Assembly (NCBI GenBank): GCA_905221605.1
Contig: CAJNDS010001180.1
Location: 124,001 to 188,000 of the forward strand
Direction: 5' to 3'
DNA length: 64,000 bases
Source of the DNA: Symbiodinium natans
Taxonomy: Eukaryota > Sar > Dinophyceae > Suessiales > Symbiodiniaceae
Under the pieces are notes generated by a model that saw nothing but the letters and a program-made list of their open reading frames with translations, searched no databases and had not been told where the DNA came from. Positions 41,074-51,194 of the stretch are shown piece by piece. The position numbers and the translations under genes are program-made. The first letter of the stretch is position 1, and every line of letters starts with the position of its first letter.

Positions 41074-41127
41074 CCTAAACCCTAAACCCTAAACCCTAAA
41101 CCCTAAACCCTAAACCCTAAACCCTAC
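41074..41127. repeat. Telomeric array, C strand (~7.5 units)
   Basis: Perfect units. Confidence 0.97.
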
Positions 41128-41276
41128 TCGTCCACCCCCTTGAAGCTGTCAGAGCCAAGCTGCCATGCCCAGGTTGTCCATCTCCGACCACCCCTGGTTG
41201 GACTCTTTGTCATAGTGTGGTAACATTTTGCATCTTAAAAAGCGTACTTTAAGGGTACTTAAGGTCAATAATTCCC

Positions 41277-41379
41277 AGAGACTCCAAAACCCCTTAGTTA
41301 AGGAATAGACCTTAAACCATATTAGGGTTCCGACTATATTTTAAGGTCTATTCCTTAATCAAGGGGTTTTGGAGTCTCT
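41277..41379. mobile_element. MITE family 1 copy, intact
   Basis: Arms AGAGACTCCAAAACCCCTTA and its inverse frame 103 bp; the pairing even extends outward (TTCCC / GGGAA). CCTTAAA and TTTAAGG lie either side of the centre. No heptamer block. Confidence 0.92.
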
Positions 41380-41410
41380 GGGAAGGAATAGAAATTTTAC
41401 AATTCTAATA

Positions 41411-41453
41411 CTAAACCCTAAACCCTAAACCCTAAACCCTAAACCCTAAACCT
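41411..41453. repeat. Telomeric array, C strand (6 units)
   Basis: Ends 10 bp before the ATG of the next gene. Confidence 0.97.
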
Positions 41454-41463
41454 TATCCCAACC

Positions 41464-42078
41464 ATGAACCAGGACTGCTGCCGGGACCTCCGCGAGTTGC
41501 TTCAGCCGGCGCGGCTCGCAGCCTTGGAGGTGGGAAGTCTCCCCCCCAACGTGCGCTTTTTTTTCTTAGGGTTTAGGGTTTAGGGTTTAGGGTTTAGGGT
41601 TTAGGGTTTAGGGTTTAGACGTCCGCACGCCCCCGCTTCTCCCCTCTTTCGAGGCTCGTGAGGTGGCATCGCAGAACGAGTCCTACGTCGAGTTTGCCAC
41701 GGGGGAGCGCTTCGCCGCAGGCGGGGCCTATGCTCGGGCTCCACTGCCGCTCTCCCTCGAAAACCCGGGCGCCTACAGATCAAGCTTTGTGATAAGACCA
41801 GAGACTCCAAAACCCCCTAATTAAGGAAGATACCTTAACATATAATCGGAACCCTAATATGATTTAAGGTACATTCCTTAATTAAGCGGTTTGTGGAGTC
41901 TCTGGATAAGATCGGACTTCCTAGACGTTTCCAGTCCAAAGGCGCGCTCCTGGATATTCGGGGGTCGTTCCCGTCACGGCCCGTCACGCAATTGACAGGC
42001 ATCGTGCTGGACTTGGTCAAGACCTCGCGCGTCAAGGCCGAAGCAGAATGCAAAGGAGTACGGGCTAACATGGGCTAA
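41464..42078 (+). CDS. Three-exon small gene with a telomeric intron and a MITE intron
   Basis: Exons 41464-41529 (MNQDCCRDLRELLQPARLAA, LE), 41654-41788 (AREVASQNESYVEFATGERF ... NPGAYRSSF) and 41911-42078 (IGLPRRFQSKGALLDIRGSF ... TGIVLDLVKTSRVKAEAECK ... TAA). All junctions are phase 0 with GT-AG introns. The 122-residue product is of unknown family. Intron 1 (41530-41653) contains seven TTTAGGG units and a C-rich acceptor tract. Intron 2 (41789-41910) is essentially one MITE family 1 element. The third exon is the least certain, because a second frame is also open across its first half. Confidence 0.55.
41566..41619. repeat. Telomeric array in intron 1, G strand
   Basis: Seven and a half units. 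Confidence 0.97.
41800..41903. mobile_element. MITE family 1 copy inside an intron
   Basis: AGAGACTCCAAAACCCCC... to ...TGGAGTCTCT; flanked by GATAAG on both sides (41791-41796 and 41905-41910), a likely 6-bp target duplication. The outer copies supply GTGATAAG at the donor side and GATAAG at the acceptor. Confidence 0.9.
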
Positions 42079-42090
42079 CTGAATGTACTC

Positions 42091-42191
42091 AGAGACTCCA
42101 AAACCCCTTAATTCAGGAATATACCTTAAAATGTAATAGGAACCCTAATATGGTTTAAGGTACATTCCTTAATTAAGGGGTTTTGGAGTCT
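42091..42191. mobile_element. MITE family 1 copy
   Basis: Starts 12 bp after the stop of the preceding gene; right end GGAGTCTT is worn. No heptamer block. Confidence 0.88.
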
Positions 42192-42355
42192 TGGGTGTAG
42201 GGGTGGCAAATGCGTGGCATTTGCTGGTGAGGCCTGGGGGCCTCACGCCCGGCGCAAGAAGTGTGAGGAGCTGGCGGCCGAGACTCGGCAAAGCCTGAAG
42301 TTCTCTGGTTCGAGAGAGGAGGGGGGGGAGACCATGTTTTGCTGGGGGTGTATAA

Positions 42356-42389
42356 ACCCTAAACCCTGAACCCTGAACCCTAAACCCTA
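42356..42389. repeat. Telomeric array, C strand
   Basis: Five units, two CCCTGAA. Confidence 0.94.
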
Positions 42390-42497
42390 GTAGTCCTGCC
42401 AACACGCCCCACCCTCGGCCCAGCCGAGCCGTGCTCAGATCTCCCGAAACCTTGATGAACCCTTCAGCCTGGAAGCCTGAACAACCTTTGAGACCCG

Positions 42498-42547
42498 TGG
42501 TTTAGGGTTTAGGGTTTGGGGTTTGGGGTTTAGGGTTTAGGGTTTTC
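42498..42547. repeat. Telomeric array, G strand
   Basis: Seven units, two TTTGGGG. Confidence 0.95.
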
Positions 42548-43006
42548 AAATCCCACCCAGTTGCCAAGAGTTTGGACGTCGTACCGACATTGCTACCCTG
42601 CGGTGCGGCTGGTCTTCCTGGCGGGAAGGGGTCTTTGCCTTGGGTCCAAATGGGTTTGTGGGGGGGGGGGGGGGGGAGGGGGGCATCCATAGAAGGCATT
42701 CAGCATTCAGTCCGGGTCCCATAAAGCGGGGGGGGGGGGGGGCCGGTTTGTTACTTTTTTCCACCTCCTGGCAACCTCTCCTTAAAGCATGCCTGTCTCG
42801 CTTGAATGATTCTTGCGAGGTGAGTTGGCAAGACTAAAGGCTTGTTGTCATGCCTCCAGTCGAATTTTCGAGCAAAGTGTGTAGCTCCTGCAGTGCGTCT
42901 TTACAGTCAGCCAGCCAGGCGGCACAAAAAAAAAGCAAACCCAACTCAAAACCAGTACACATCCTCCCGGTCGGTATTTGGGCCGCCTGAGAGCTGCTCT
43001 TTTGCA
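42548..43006. other. No supported gene; poly-G runs
   Basis: G runs at 42659-42676 and 42727-42742 dominate; open frames here depend on them. Confidence 0.45.
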
Positions 43007-43162
43007 ATGTTTGCTGAGTCGCCTGTCGGGTCTCCTGAGGAGCAAGGTCAGTTCAACCTCAAACGCTGGCGCGACATGTCCGTCTCCTTCGCGGAGATCG
43101 TGCACAGAATACAGCCGGGCCCCAACACCACTTCCTGGCATGAGCTTAAAACTGGTACTTAA
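43007..43162 (+). CDS. Terminal exon or small CDS, unknown
   Basis: From ATG 43007: MFAESPVGSPEEQGQFNLKR, then WRDMSVSFAEIVHRIQPGPN and TTSWHELKTGT with TAA (51 codons). An acceptor GAGCAAG inside (43042-43048) could instead start the exon. Heptamers (43165-43200) begin right after the stop. Hydrophilic, protein-like; family unknown. Confidence 0.52.
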   Translation: MFAESPVGSPEEQGQFNLKRWRDMSVSFAEIVHRIQPGPNTTSWHELKTGT

Positions 43163-43164
43163 CG

Positions 43165-43200
43165 GGTTTAGGATTTAAGGGTTTAGGGTTTAGGGTTTTG
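43165..43200. repeat. Telomeric array, G strand
   Basis: Five units, first two irregular. Confidence 0.93.
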
Positions 43201-43578
43201 GCATTTATCTGCTTCTGCCACCGCTGATGCATGTGAAAAAATGGAGGGTGTTCAGTTCGAGAAGGCGCGCCGAGTAACATGTATGACCCGTGACTTTCAG
43301 CAAGAGCTCCGAATTTAGCTACCGTCCTTTGTCACTTCCCGGCTTTGCACGCCCAAACTCCCAAGAGCCAGACAGAGAGAGAGAGAGAGAGAGAGCTCTT
43401 GCCCTAAACCCTAAACCCTTTGAGCTGCCTGTGTTAAGGTCGGTGAAGCCGACGCTCGCCCGCCTGGTAGCCATGATGGATTTGCGAAGGCACCTTTTCA
43501 GGACTGGGCACATGCTGGGAAATGCCTTGCAAGCTTGAACACTAACTAAGACCCAGAGTAGGCCCTTATTCTAGGGTT

Positions 43579-43625
43579 TTGGGTGCCCCTATGGCCCCTT
43601 TTAACCGAAAAAAAGGGGCACCCAT
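43579..43625. other. Small hairpin
   Basis: TGGGTGCCCCT ... AAAAGGGGCACCCA. Possibly the core of a short inverted-repeat element; no coding. Confidence 0.5.
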
Positions 43626-43889
43626 TTTTTCCCTTTTTTCCTAGGTTACTTCTCGGTCTAGCTAAACGGCCTCTGGGCCGGCCTAAAAGGGATGCATACT
43701 TGCAGGAATTTTCGGGCTCTAGACCTTAGAATCGCCAGGACGCTGTTCACAGCAGCCATTGCAGCAGTCATGAGCACCTGTGACAGCGTGACTTGACCTG
43801 TGTGGAGCACGGTGAAGTTGCCTTGGTTCCTGTTCACACTTCTAGAAGGACTTTTCAGGGGAGCAAGTTTGCACTGCAATTACACCTCA

Positions 43890-43918
43890 CGGTTTAGGGT
43901 TTAGGGTTTAGGGTTTAG
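43890..43918. repeat. Telomeric array, G strand (4 units)
   Basis: Perfect units. Confidence 0.96.
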
Positions 43919-44117
43919 AGAGGCACCATAGTTCTGCCAGCAGCCGTGCCAGGTTTCGAAAGACCTCGCATTGCCCTCAATCCTGAAAGAACTCGGGCTG
44001 CGTAGCATCATGCCTACGACTCATGCTGCCCTCGATTCTTGCGCATGTGGGCCTTTTGCCGCTTCCGAATGTGGGGCTGGGAGCTGTGGAGGCTTCGGCT
44101 CATGTTTCAGATACAAT

Positions 44118-44150
44118 TAAACCCTAAACCCGAAACCCTAAACCCTAAAC
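44118..44150. repeat. Telomeric array ahead of a splice acceptor, C strand
   Basis: About 4.5 units, then CATCCTCAG. Confidence 0.95.
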
Positions 44151-44158
44151 ATCCTCAG

Positions 44159-44242
44159 GTCAAGACGGTGCTGTCTGGTGCCGTGTTCACGCTGATCAAC
44201 GCCAGCGCTCAGCCGGCAGACTCGAGCATCCTTATTTCGGAG
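44159..44242 (+). CDS. Internal exon between C- and G-strand arrays
   Basis: Acceptor CATCCTCAG (AG 44157-44158), donor GTAGGA at 44243. Exactly 28 codons: VKTVLSGAVFTLINASAQPA, then DSSILISE. Clearly protein-like, phase 0-0. The upstream intron ends with a C-strand array and the downstream intron has a G-strand array 33 bp in. Family unknown. Confidence 0.65.
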
Positions 44243-44274
44243 GTAGGAGGGCCGTAATATGGTTAGAATGGGGT

Positions 44275-44297
44275 CTAGGGTTTAGGGTTTAGGGTTG
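44275..44297. repeat. Telomeric array, G strand (3 units)
   Basis: 33 bp inside the intron after the exon at 44159-44242. Confidence 0.94.
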
Positions 44298-45519
44298 GGC
44301 CCAGCCATATCACGCAGCCATTTAAGTAGTTTTGAGTTTGGTTGAGCAGGGGAGTATGGGAGAATTGGGGGTAGGATGCCGGGGAGCGGAAATGGAAGCT
44401 GCACAAGAAGACTGACGAATCAAAATCCCTGGTACAATGTGCACAACATTTTGAGCCGATCACAGAAGAACGCATCTCCGCACAAGCTGCAATTCAGGAT
44501 TGTGCTTTGCACCCCACGGCGTTCGGCACATGAGCCACAGTGCCTGAGGTGAAGAGGAAGTGAAGAAAGACAGTCAGTACCTTCATGTCATCTGCTCCTG
44601 GACCTTTGGCTGTGGATCTCGCACCTTGGCTTGCAACGATGATGCAACGCGTTGGTCTTAGTCCCCACCATGGAACCGAGGCGAAAGGAAGGGGGGGGAG
44701 CCTGAAAAAGTAGTGCGAGTTGGAAGTCCTACATTCCACAAGGGGGCATTGGGAGTCGGAAGCCCCAAACCCTAATTCAAAGCAGGTACAGGTAGTGCGA
44801 GAAAATTTCAAGGAGGGCATGGGAGCTCGAGTACGGAAATTGAGCCGATGTGAAGAGCTGCAGCGAGCGTTGAGTCAGGGAATTCGCGAGGGCAATGTGA
44901 GAGTGCGACGCATAGCATGAAGCGCCTATAAGGTTGACGAACCTATATGAGCTGTGTGTTGGGTGCTGGTGCGATGTGGCCTATGTAAGGGGAGGGATAA
45001 AGGTATGGATGGTGGGATGAACGCGTGAACGCACGTGATGCACGAACGGAGAAACAGCTGAGAGTAAGCAAGAACCCGAAGGAAGACACCAGCAACGACA
45101 AAGGGCCCACAAGGGGGGGTGGGGGGAGCGCTTCCACCGGATCTTGGCCCGCTTCTAAGGACTGTCCTTGGCCAAGAGCTTGATCTTGGGCCTGATGTTG
45201 CCGCTGAGCAGTTGTTTGGGCATCTGGGTTCGATGCGGTTGAATGTGTGGAGCTTGTGGCAGAGTCGAGGCCTCTTGGTCTGTGTAGAATTTGTTCAGGA
45301 GCCCTTCGGAGCCTGGATGTAACAGGAGTCTCTGAGTCTCCTCTTCCACTCTTAGGCAAGCAAGCTTCAAGGGGCCTAGGTTGTGGGAAGATAGGATGCC
45401 ACTGCAAGCAAAGAGACCTTAAGTCGAGACCTGAGGTCACGTGAAAGTTTTGTGGGAGGAAGTTTTGACACAGAAGACTTCTCTGGGAAGCTCCCCCTCT
45501 TTCTCTCTATCTCTCCATC

Positions 45520-45562
<43 letters not shown>

Positions 45563-45637
45563 TTGGGGGAAGGGATGGAGGGGGGGTGTAGTGTAGGGGT
45601 GTGGAAGCCCGCTTTGTGTGAGCGCCTTCTTTTTAAG
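44298..45637. other. No supported gene
   Basis: A CT microsatellite (45500-45558) and opposed frames (minus 44943-45440, plus 45119-45444). No heptamer array. Confidence 0.4.
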
Positions 45638-45913
45638 GCTGGCAATCCTGAAGGGCACCGTCAACGTGGTGTCCCAACACGTGGCCAAGGCCTTCAAGGA
45701 CTCGGCTCCGGGTTGTGGCGATGCATGGGTTTTAGGGTTTAGGGTTCAGGGTTTAGGGTTTAGGGTTTAGGGTTTAGGGTTTAGGGTGTCCAAAAAGTTT
45801 AGGTGACAAAGTTGGGAAAGCTGCGCAGCAAACAGGACTCCTACCGCGTGCAGACTCGGACCGAGCTCTTCGACCACCTGCTCGCCCAGGATTTGGTCAC
45901 CAGGCTGTGCTAG
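45638..45913 (+). CDS. Last two exons of a gene, telomeric-repeat intron
   Basis: Exon A (45638-45704) reads LAILKGTVNVVSQHVAKAFK then DS. Exon B (45803-45913) reads VTKLGKLRSKQDSYRVQTRT, then ELFDHLLAQDLVTRLC and TAG. They join in phase 0 with a GC donor (45705) and a TTTAG acceptor. More than half of the 98-bp intron is TTTAGGG. The peptide is helical and protein-like; the family is unknown. A GT donor at 45712 would force a much poorer frame for exon B. Confidence 0.62.
45729..45787. repeat. Telomeric array forming most of an intron, G strand
   Basis: Eight units, one TTCAGGG. Confidence 0.96.
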
Positions 45914-45922
45914 GGGTTATAT

Positions 45923-45968
45923 AGGGTTCAGGGTTCAGGGCTTAGGGGTTAGGGGTTAGGGGTTGGGT
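45923..45968. repeat. Decayed telomeric array, G strand
   Basis: TTCAGGG, CTTAGGGG and TTAGGGG units after the stop codon at 45913. Confidence 0.88.
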
Positions 45969-46249
45969 TGGGGACTGGGGTTGAGGCCACGAAAAAGCAG
46001 CTTGAAGCTCTGGATGCCTGTGGGTTTCACTGTGTCTGCACGCCCAGGAAGAGTTCGAGAAGCAGACCACCCGAGTAATGGCACACAAAGCTTCGCCCGT
46101 GGTTCTTTTGCCGCACATGCTTGATGTGGGAGTTTCAGAAGCTATGATTGCATTGACATGATGCGCTGCGAATACCAGGACCACAAAGCCACCTTAAACC
46201 CATCCAGACTCCAAATTGGGCCGAGTACAGGAGACAAGGGCTTTACAGA

Positions 46250-46480
46250 GTGCAAGGGGCGTCGTTGTTGGAATTGTTGATGTCGGGCCTTGTATGGAAG
46301 TCATTGCTTCAGATCAATTTGCCAACGGACAGCAGATGGCAGATGGCCTTCCTAGCCCACATTCTGCACAGGTCGTGTCTGTCAACATGGGTGCAAGGGT
46401 GCAAAAGGCTGATGCAGTCCGCAACGCACAGAAGACTCATCCATAAAACGCCGCCTGGTTGGGCTGTAAGATTCCTATAA
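46250..46480 (+). CDS. Weak candidate CDS
   Basis: Seventy-six codons, including LVWKSLLQINLPTDSRWQMA and RLIHKTPPGWAVRFL before TAA. It has the flavour of a domain C-terminus but cannot be assigned. Confidence 0.33.
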   Translation: MQGASLLELLMSGLVWKSLLQINLPTDSRWQMAFLAHILHRSCLSTWVQGCKRLMQSATHRRLIHKTPPGWAVRFL

Positions 46481-46519
46481 CTGCCGGGGCGGAAGGTGTT
46501 CGAAAAAGAGCACTGTTAT

Positions 46520-46690
46520 GCAGAAGTATCACTAGGCAGAGTAAAGAGCTCAAAGCCGGTTTCAACACCCAAGGTCATGGACAGCATGCCAAACATGGTG
46601 ACGAACATGGTGCGCACCGTTACCGAGTTGTTGACGTTGCTTTGGTTGCAGTTTACGGCCTGGGCTGTCAAAGAGGCTTCTGAGTTGTGA
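46520..46690 (+). CDS. Terminal exon, helical tail
   Basis: Frame VSLGRVKSSKPVSTPKVMDS, then MPNMVTNMVRTVTELLTLLW and LQFTAWAVKEASEL with TGA. Protein-like with a long amphipathic helix. The 5' edge is near a TTATGCAG acceptor (46519). Unknown family. Confidence 0.5.
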   Translation, partial: AEVSLGRVKSSKPVSTPKVMDSMPNMVTNMVRTVTELLTLLWLQFTAWAVKEASEL

Positions 46691-47207
46691 CGAATTGTGG
46701 GGCGGTGTAAGGGTAAGTTCAATGCACCGCGCCGAAGAGTTCGTGGGCGCACAGCAAGGTCGCTCATCTTCCTCTACTCGATGCTGGGACTGCACCTTCA
46801 AGGCTTCTCAATGCTGGGGGGGAACATTTGGGATCACTGCGGCAGGGCTGCTCCCTGGTACTGGTTTTGTTGTGGGCTGCTCTGCATTCGGATCCCTTTT
46901 GCTACCCTTCTAGCAGGCTCCTTTTGACAAAGGGAATTGTTCGGAGACCCAGCAAGATCAACCCCTCCCCCCCCTCCCCCCCCTGCTCGCCCTCTGAGGT
47001 TTGTTCGGTGCGGTGGGTCGGGGGGCAGTTGAAAAGGCTTTCCCTTTGGTTGCACGCGCTTGAAGTACTCGGCTGGTTCTAGCCAGGTTGCATGCAAAGA
47101 AGCTCATGTCACCGCACACAACGATGGGCACAGCTTTGCTTGCAGCAAACTGCCACTGCGCTGGCTTACACAAGGAACCTTGCTGCACCGTGTGACCGAC
47201 ATAGATA

Positions 47208-47507
47208 TTGAGGATTTCGCCGCTGATGACCTTCATGTATGCCACCGCCGTCCCTGCATTTCAAGTGGCAGCACAGGCCTACCTCAGCTGCCCGGCAGCA
47301 ACGCAACATGATGCTGTCCTGTGCTGTCCTTACGCGCAAGCTTACCAGTCAGCCCTTCACCTCCGAAGCACGGCCTCAGGAAAGCAGGCCCAGGGCAGCC
47401 AGCGGCGCGAGCGGGGCCTCGAGAACGTGGCGAATCGCGTTGTCGGAGAGGCCTGTGAGATGATCAAGGTGGACTCTTGCCTGAATCAGTCGAAAAAACA
47501 GACATAA
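47208..47507 (+). CDS. Candidate terminal exon
   Basis: LMTFMYATAVPAFQVAAQAY is hydrophobic; the end reads ENVANRVVGEACEMIKVDSC, LNQSKKQT, TAA. The middle is less convincing and may contain an intron. A minus-strand frame (46958-47245) overlaps the first part. Confidence 0.4.
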   Translation: MRISPLMTFMYATAVPAFQVAAQAYLSCPAATQHDAVLCCPYAQAYQSALHLRSTASGKQAQGSQRRERGLENVANRVVGEACEMIKVDSCLNQSKKQT

Positions 47508-47876
47508 GCCTATCGCCCCGCAAGGCCCATCAGCGATGTGCCATGCCTCGTAGCTCAGGGTATTACCCAGTCTAGGAACCGCTGCTGCGGGGACTGCAAG
47601 CACTAGGGTAGCGCCTTTCCCTTGCGAGCATAGCAAAGGTCAAGACGTTCTCTCGCGAGGTGGGTGACCACTGACAGCCCAAGATCTGTGCAGAAACCTG
47701 AGACGGCCCGAGGCATCCTAAGGCAGCCCCGCCTTTAAGAGGTAGCTTTAAGCACATGCAGGGGCTCTCTCGGGGCCAGGATGTTGGATGTACGGTCTTT
47801 GCACTGACTGAACCAGCCACAATCATGCACCTCAAGCTTTCGGAGTACGTTTTCTGGCTTCCTGGGGCTAGTTCTC

Positions 47877-47912
47877 AACCCTAAACCCTAAAGCCTAAAC
47901 CCTAAACCCTCT
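47877..47912. repeat. Telomeric array, C strand
   Basis: Five units, one AAAGCCT. Confidence 0.94.
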
Positions 47913-48059
47913 CTACCCTGAACCCCACGCCTTGCGACAGGACTGGTGCCTGGGCCCGCACTTAGTCTGCTGCAAAGCTTCTTGCTGACTGGAGTCTGTT
48001 CGCAGCAAGAACCGAGTCCTCAGGAGCGACACCGTGAGGTCAAATCCCCGTCACTTAAG

Positions 48060-48242
48060 GGGCCTCTCTGTGTCTCTGTGTCTCTGTGTGTGTGTGTGTG
48101 TGTGTGTGTCTCTGTGTGTGTGTGTGTGTGTGTGTGTCTCTCTGTGTCTGTGTCTGTGTCTGTGTCTGTGTCTGTGTCTGTGTCTGTGTCTGTGTCTGTG
48201 TCTCTGTGTGTGTGTGTGTGTGTGCGTGTGTGTGTGTGTGTG

Positions 48243-48313
<71 letters not shown>

Positions 48314-48938
48314 TGTGTGTGTGTGTGTGTTGTGTGTGTGTGTCTGTGTGTCTGTGTGTCTGTGTGTGTGTGTCTGTGTGTCTGTGTGTCTGTGTGTCTG
48401 TGTGTCTGTGTGTCTGTGTGTCTGTGTGTCTGTGTGTTGTGTGTCTGTGTGGTGTGTCTGTGTGGTGTGTGTCTGTGTGGTGTGTGTCTCTGTGGTGTGT
48501 GTCTGTGCGGTGTGTGTCTCTGTGTGTGTGTGTGTGTGTCTCTGTGTGTGCGTGTGTGTGTGTGTGTGCGTCCTGTGTGTGTTGTTTGTGTCCTGTGTTT
48601 GTGTGTCTGGTGTGTGTATGTGTCTGTGATGTGGGTGTGTGTGCTGTGTGGTTTGTGCTCTTGTGTTGTGGTGGTGGTGTTGGTGTCTTGTGGGTGGTGT
48701 GCTTGTTTGTGGGTGGCCCTGTGTGTGCTGTGGTGTGGTGTCCTGTGTGTGTGTTGTGTTCTGTGTGTGTGGTGTGTGTCTGTGGGTGTGTGTGTTGTGT
48801 CCTAGTGTTGTGTGTGTCTGTGTGTGTGTTGTGTGAGTGTGTGTCTCTGTGTGTGTCTGTGTCTGTGTGTGTGTGTGTGTCTTTGTGTGTGTCTTTGTGT
48901 GTGTGTGTGTGTGTCTGTCTGTGTGTGTGTGTGTGTGT

Positions 48939-49017
<79 letters not shown>

Positions 49018-49022
49018 CGTGC

Positions 49023-49055
<33 letters not shown>

Positions 49056-49480
49056 TGTGTCTGTGTCTGTGTCTGTGTCTGTGTCTGTGTCTGTGTGTGT
49101 GGGTGTGGGTGTGGGTGTGGGTGTNNNNNNNNNNNNNNNNNNNNNNNNNNNNNNNNNNNNNNNNNNNNNNNNNNNNNNNNNNNNNNNNNNNNNNNNNNNN
49201 NNNNNNNNNNNNNNNNNNNNNNNNTGGTTGTGCGCTGTGTGTGTGTTGTGTCTGTGGTCTGTGTGTGTGGTTGGGTTGTCTCGTGTGTGTGTGTGTGTTT
49301 GTGTCATCTCTGTGTGTGTGTGGTGTCTCTGTGTGTGTGTGTGTGTACCTCTGTGTGTGTGTGTGGCTTGTTGTGTGTGTGTGTGTGCTCTCTTGGTGTG
49401 GCGGTTTGTGTTGTGTGTGTGTGTCTGTTGTCTTCTCTCTCTCTTCTGGGTTTTGGTGGGGGGGGGGGGGGGGGGGGGGG
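48060..49480. repeat. TG microsatellite with assembly gap
   Basis: (TG)n with regular TCTGTG interruptions, passing into GGGTGT near the gap and ending in a G run at 49457-49481. Long open frames through it in all frames are artefacts of the repeat. Confidence 0.98.
49125..49224. other. 100-N assembly gap
   Basis: Exactly 100 unknown bases, probably a placeholder, so the real length of the TG tract is unknown. Confidence 0.99.
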
Positions 49481-49492
49481 GTAGGGGGGGTT

Positions 49493-49505
49493 CATTTTGG
49501 CTCAG
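49493..49505 (+). other. Possible spliced-leader relict
   Basis: CATTTTGGCTCAG matches the 3' part of the dinoflagellate spliced leader (ending CATTTTGGCTCAAG) except for one missing A. The preceding bases (GTT) do not match. Could mark the 5' end of a re-integrated cDNA, or be chance. Confidence 0.3.
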
Positions 49506-50668
49506 ATCTTTGGGCACAGCCTTGGAACTTCAGAGCCCGAAGCTGGGAAATGGTGTGCCTCCAAAGCAGTGCAAAGGCACACGTCTCTCCAGCGGCTGTC
49601 ACTGGAAGAGGCAGCAGGTATGAAGCTCCGAGGCCAAATGCAAGGTGGATTCTGGACGCTGTGTTTTGTTGTTTTCATTTGACCCGGGTAGTTGACCTCG
49701 ACCTCCCTTTTTTCTCATGTCCTTCTGAACACGAAGTAGACAAGTCAAAACGGCCCCAGGAGCCTGAAACTTCAGAGCATTCGCGTCGAACTGACTGCAG
49801 TCCAAGCTTTGCATGGTGCGCATGCAAGTTAGGTTTAAAAGGGTGCAAATACACATGGATACCTGCAACCAAGGCTTACGGTCACTCAAGGGGTTGCCCA
49901 AGTGGCGGCTGACACCTTGCAGCAGGCCATCTACTGCCCCCTGGAATCCCGGAATGGGAGAACCAGAGTCAGTCAATGAGGGTGGTTCGCTCGGCGATGA
50001 CCCAGGTCAAGACCTTGCATTTGGAAACGTAAGGTGGAAAGGTTCAGGCGCCAGCCCTTACCCATCCACCTGAGCATCACCAAGCCGGGAGGGAGAAGGT
50101 GAAGACGAGACCTTAAGCCCCAACCGACATAAGAAAAAACCTCAAGCTCGAGGGAATAGGTAGTGGAATGAGAAGTGGAGATCGGCACCGGGTAGAGTTT
50201 TCACCTAAACCTAAAGGGTCACACGAGAAATCTTCAGACTGGTGACATGCCTGGCCTGACTTGTCGGGGTTGTCTTCTAAGCTGCTGCGTGCCTGGAAAA
50301 ACGATCTCCCGTCTTTGCTTTGTAGAAGACTGCCTAAACGAAGCGGCTTGCAACTACAGCCAATAGTGCAGCTTGTCAGTGCGTCGACTGATTGACTTTT
50401 TGTAGTTCAAGCAATCAGGAACTTCAGCAGTCACAATGAACAGATCACAATACGTTGGGTTCTTCAAGCTAGCAGTTCAGCTATGATTGTTCTCCGCATA
50501 AAACTCCTACTTAAGGAGGTTCCAAGCCTAAGTAGAGCTTGTGCCCTGAAAGCCTCTATCAAACCAAGAAGCCAAGGCTTCTCGCTTTGGGTGGGCTTGG
50601 TTTGGGTCAACGTCGATTCTTCGGCCGCTGAGATGACCTCCTTCCTGCTACCAGACTGTTCTGGGAAC
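49506..50668. other. No firm gene
   Basis: Weak frames only: 49813-50073 plus, and 50483-50674 plus (63 codons, IKLLLKEVPSLSRACALKAS). The latter ends TAG just as the next array begins. Confidence 0.4.
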
Positions 50669-50752
50669 TCTTAGGGTTTAGGGTTTAGGGTTTAGGGTTT
50701 AGGGTTTAGGGTTTAGGGTTTAGGGTTTAGGGTTTAGGGTTTAGGGTTTAGG
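50669..50752. repeat. Telomeric array, G strand (12 units)
   Basis: Twelve perfect units. Confidence 0.98.
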
Positions 50753-50879
50753 GCGAAAGAGACCTCGTTCAAAAAAAGGTTTAGGGCGAAACCGTTTCCA
50801 GCATAATGCTTTCAGCAGTTCAGTTTGCATGGAAGTGCTGCGCGCTTAGGGCTTCACATAGGAAAGTTCGTGGGGCCCC

Positions 50880-50934
50880 TAAACCCTAAACCCTAAACCC
50901 TAAACCCTAAACCCTAAATAAACCCTAAACCCAA
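50880..50934. repeat. Telomeric array, C strand
   Basis: Seven units, one with an ATAAA insertion. Confidence 0.96.
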
Positions 50935-51194
50935 CATGACCCCTAGGCCCAGCTTCAAGAATGGAGGTTCAATAGCCAAGACACCCAAGATAGAATCCAG
51001 GCGTCTATGTTGTCAGCACTGAGTATGAGAGCCCGCAAACCCTAACCCCTAAAGCCTTCATCAGAGCTGAGTGGGTGCGGAGTAGTGCGAGAGACTACGA
51101 AAAGTAAGGTTTCACAGCGAGCAAACCGGAGAGAGCAAGCCCTTACTCCCTTGTGCATGGCTGTCTTCTTGCACTCTCTGTGGGTTGAAGCCTG

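Noticed and set aside
48034-49912. Very long open frames (up to 529 codons) on both strands
   Set aside because: They are translations of a TG microsatellite and cross a 100-N gap; repeats of two bases stay open in most frames.
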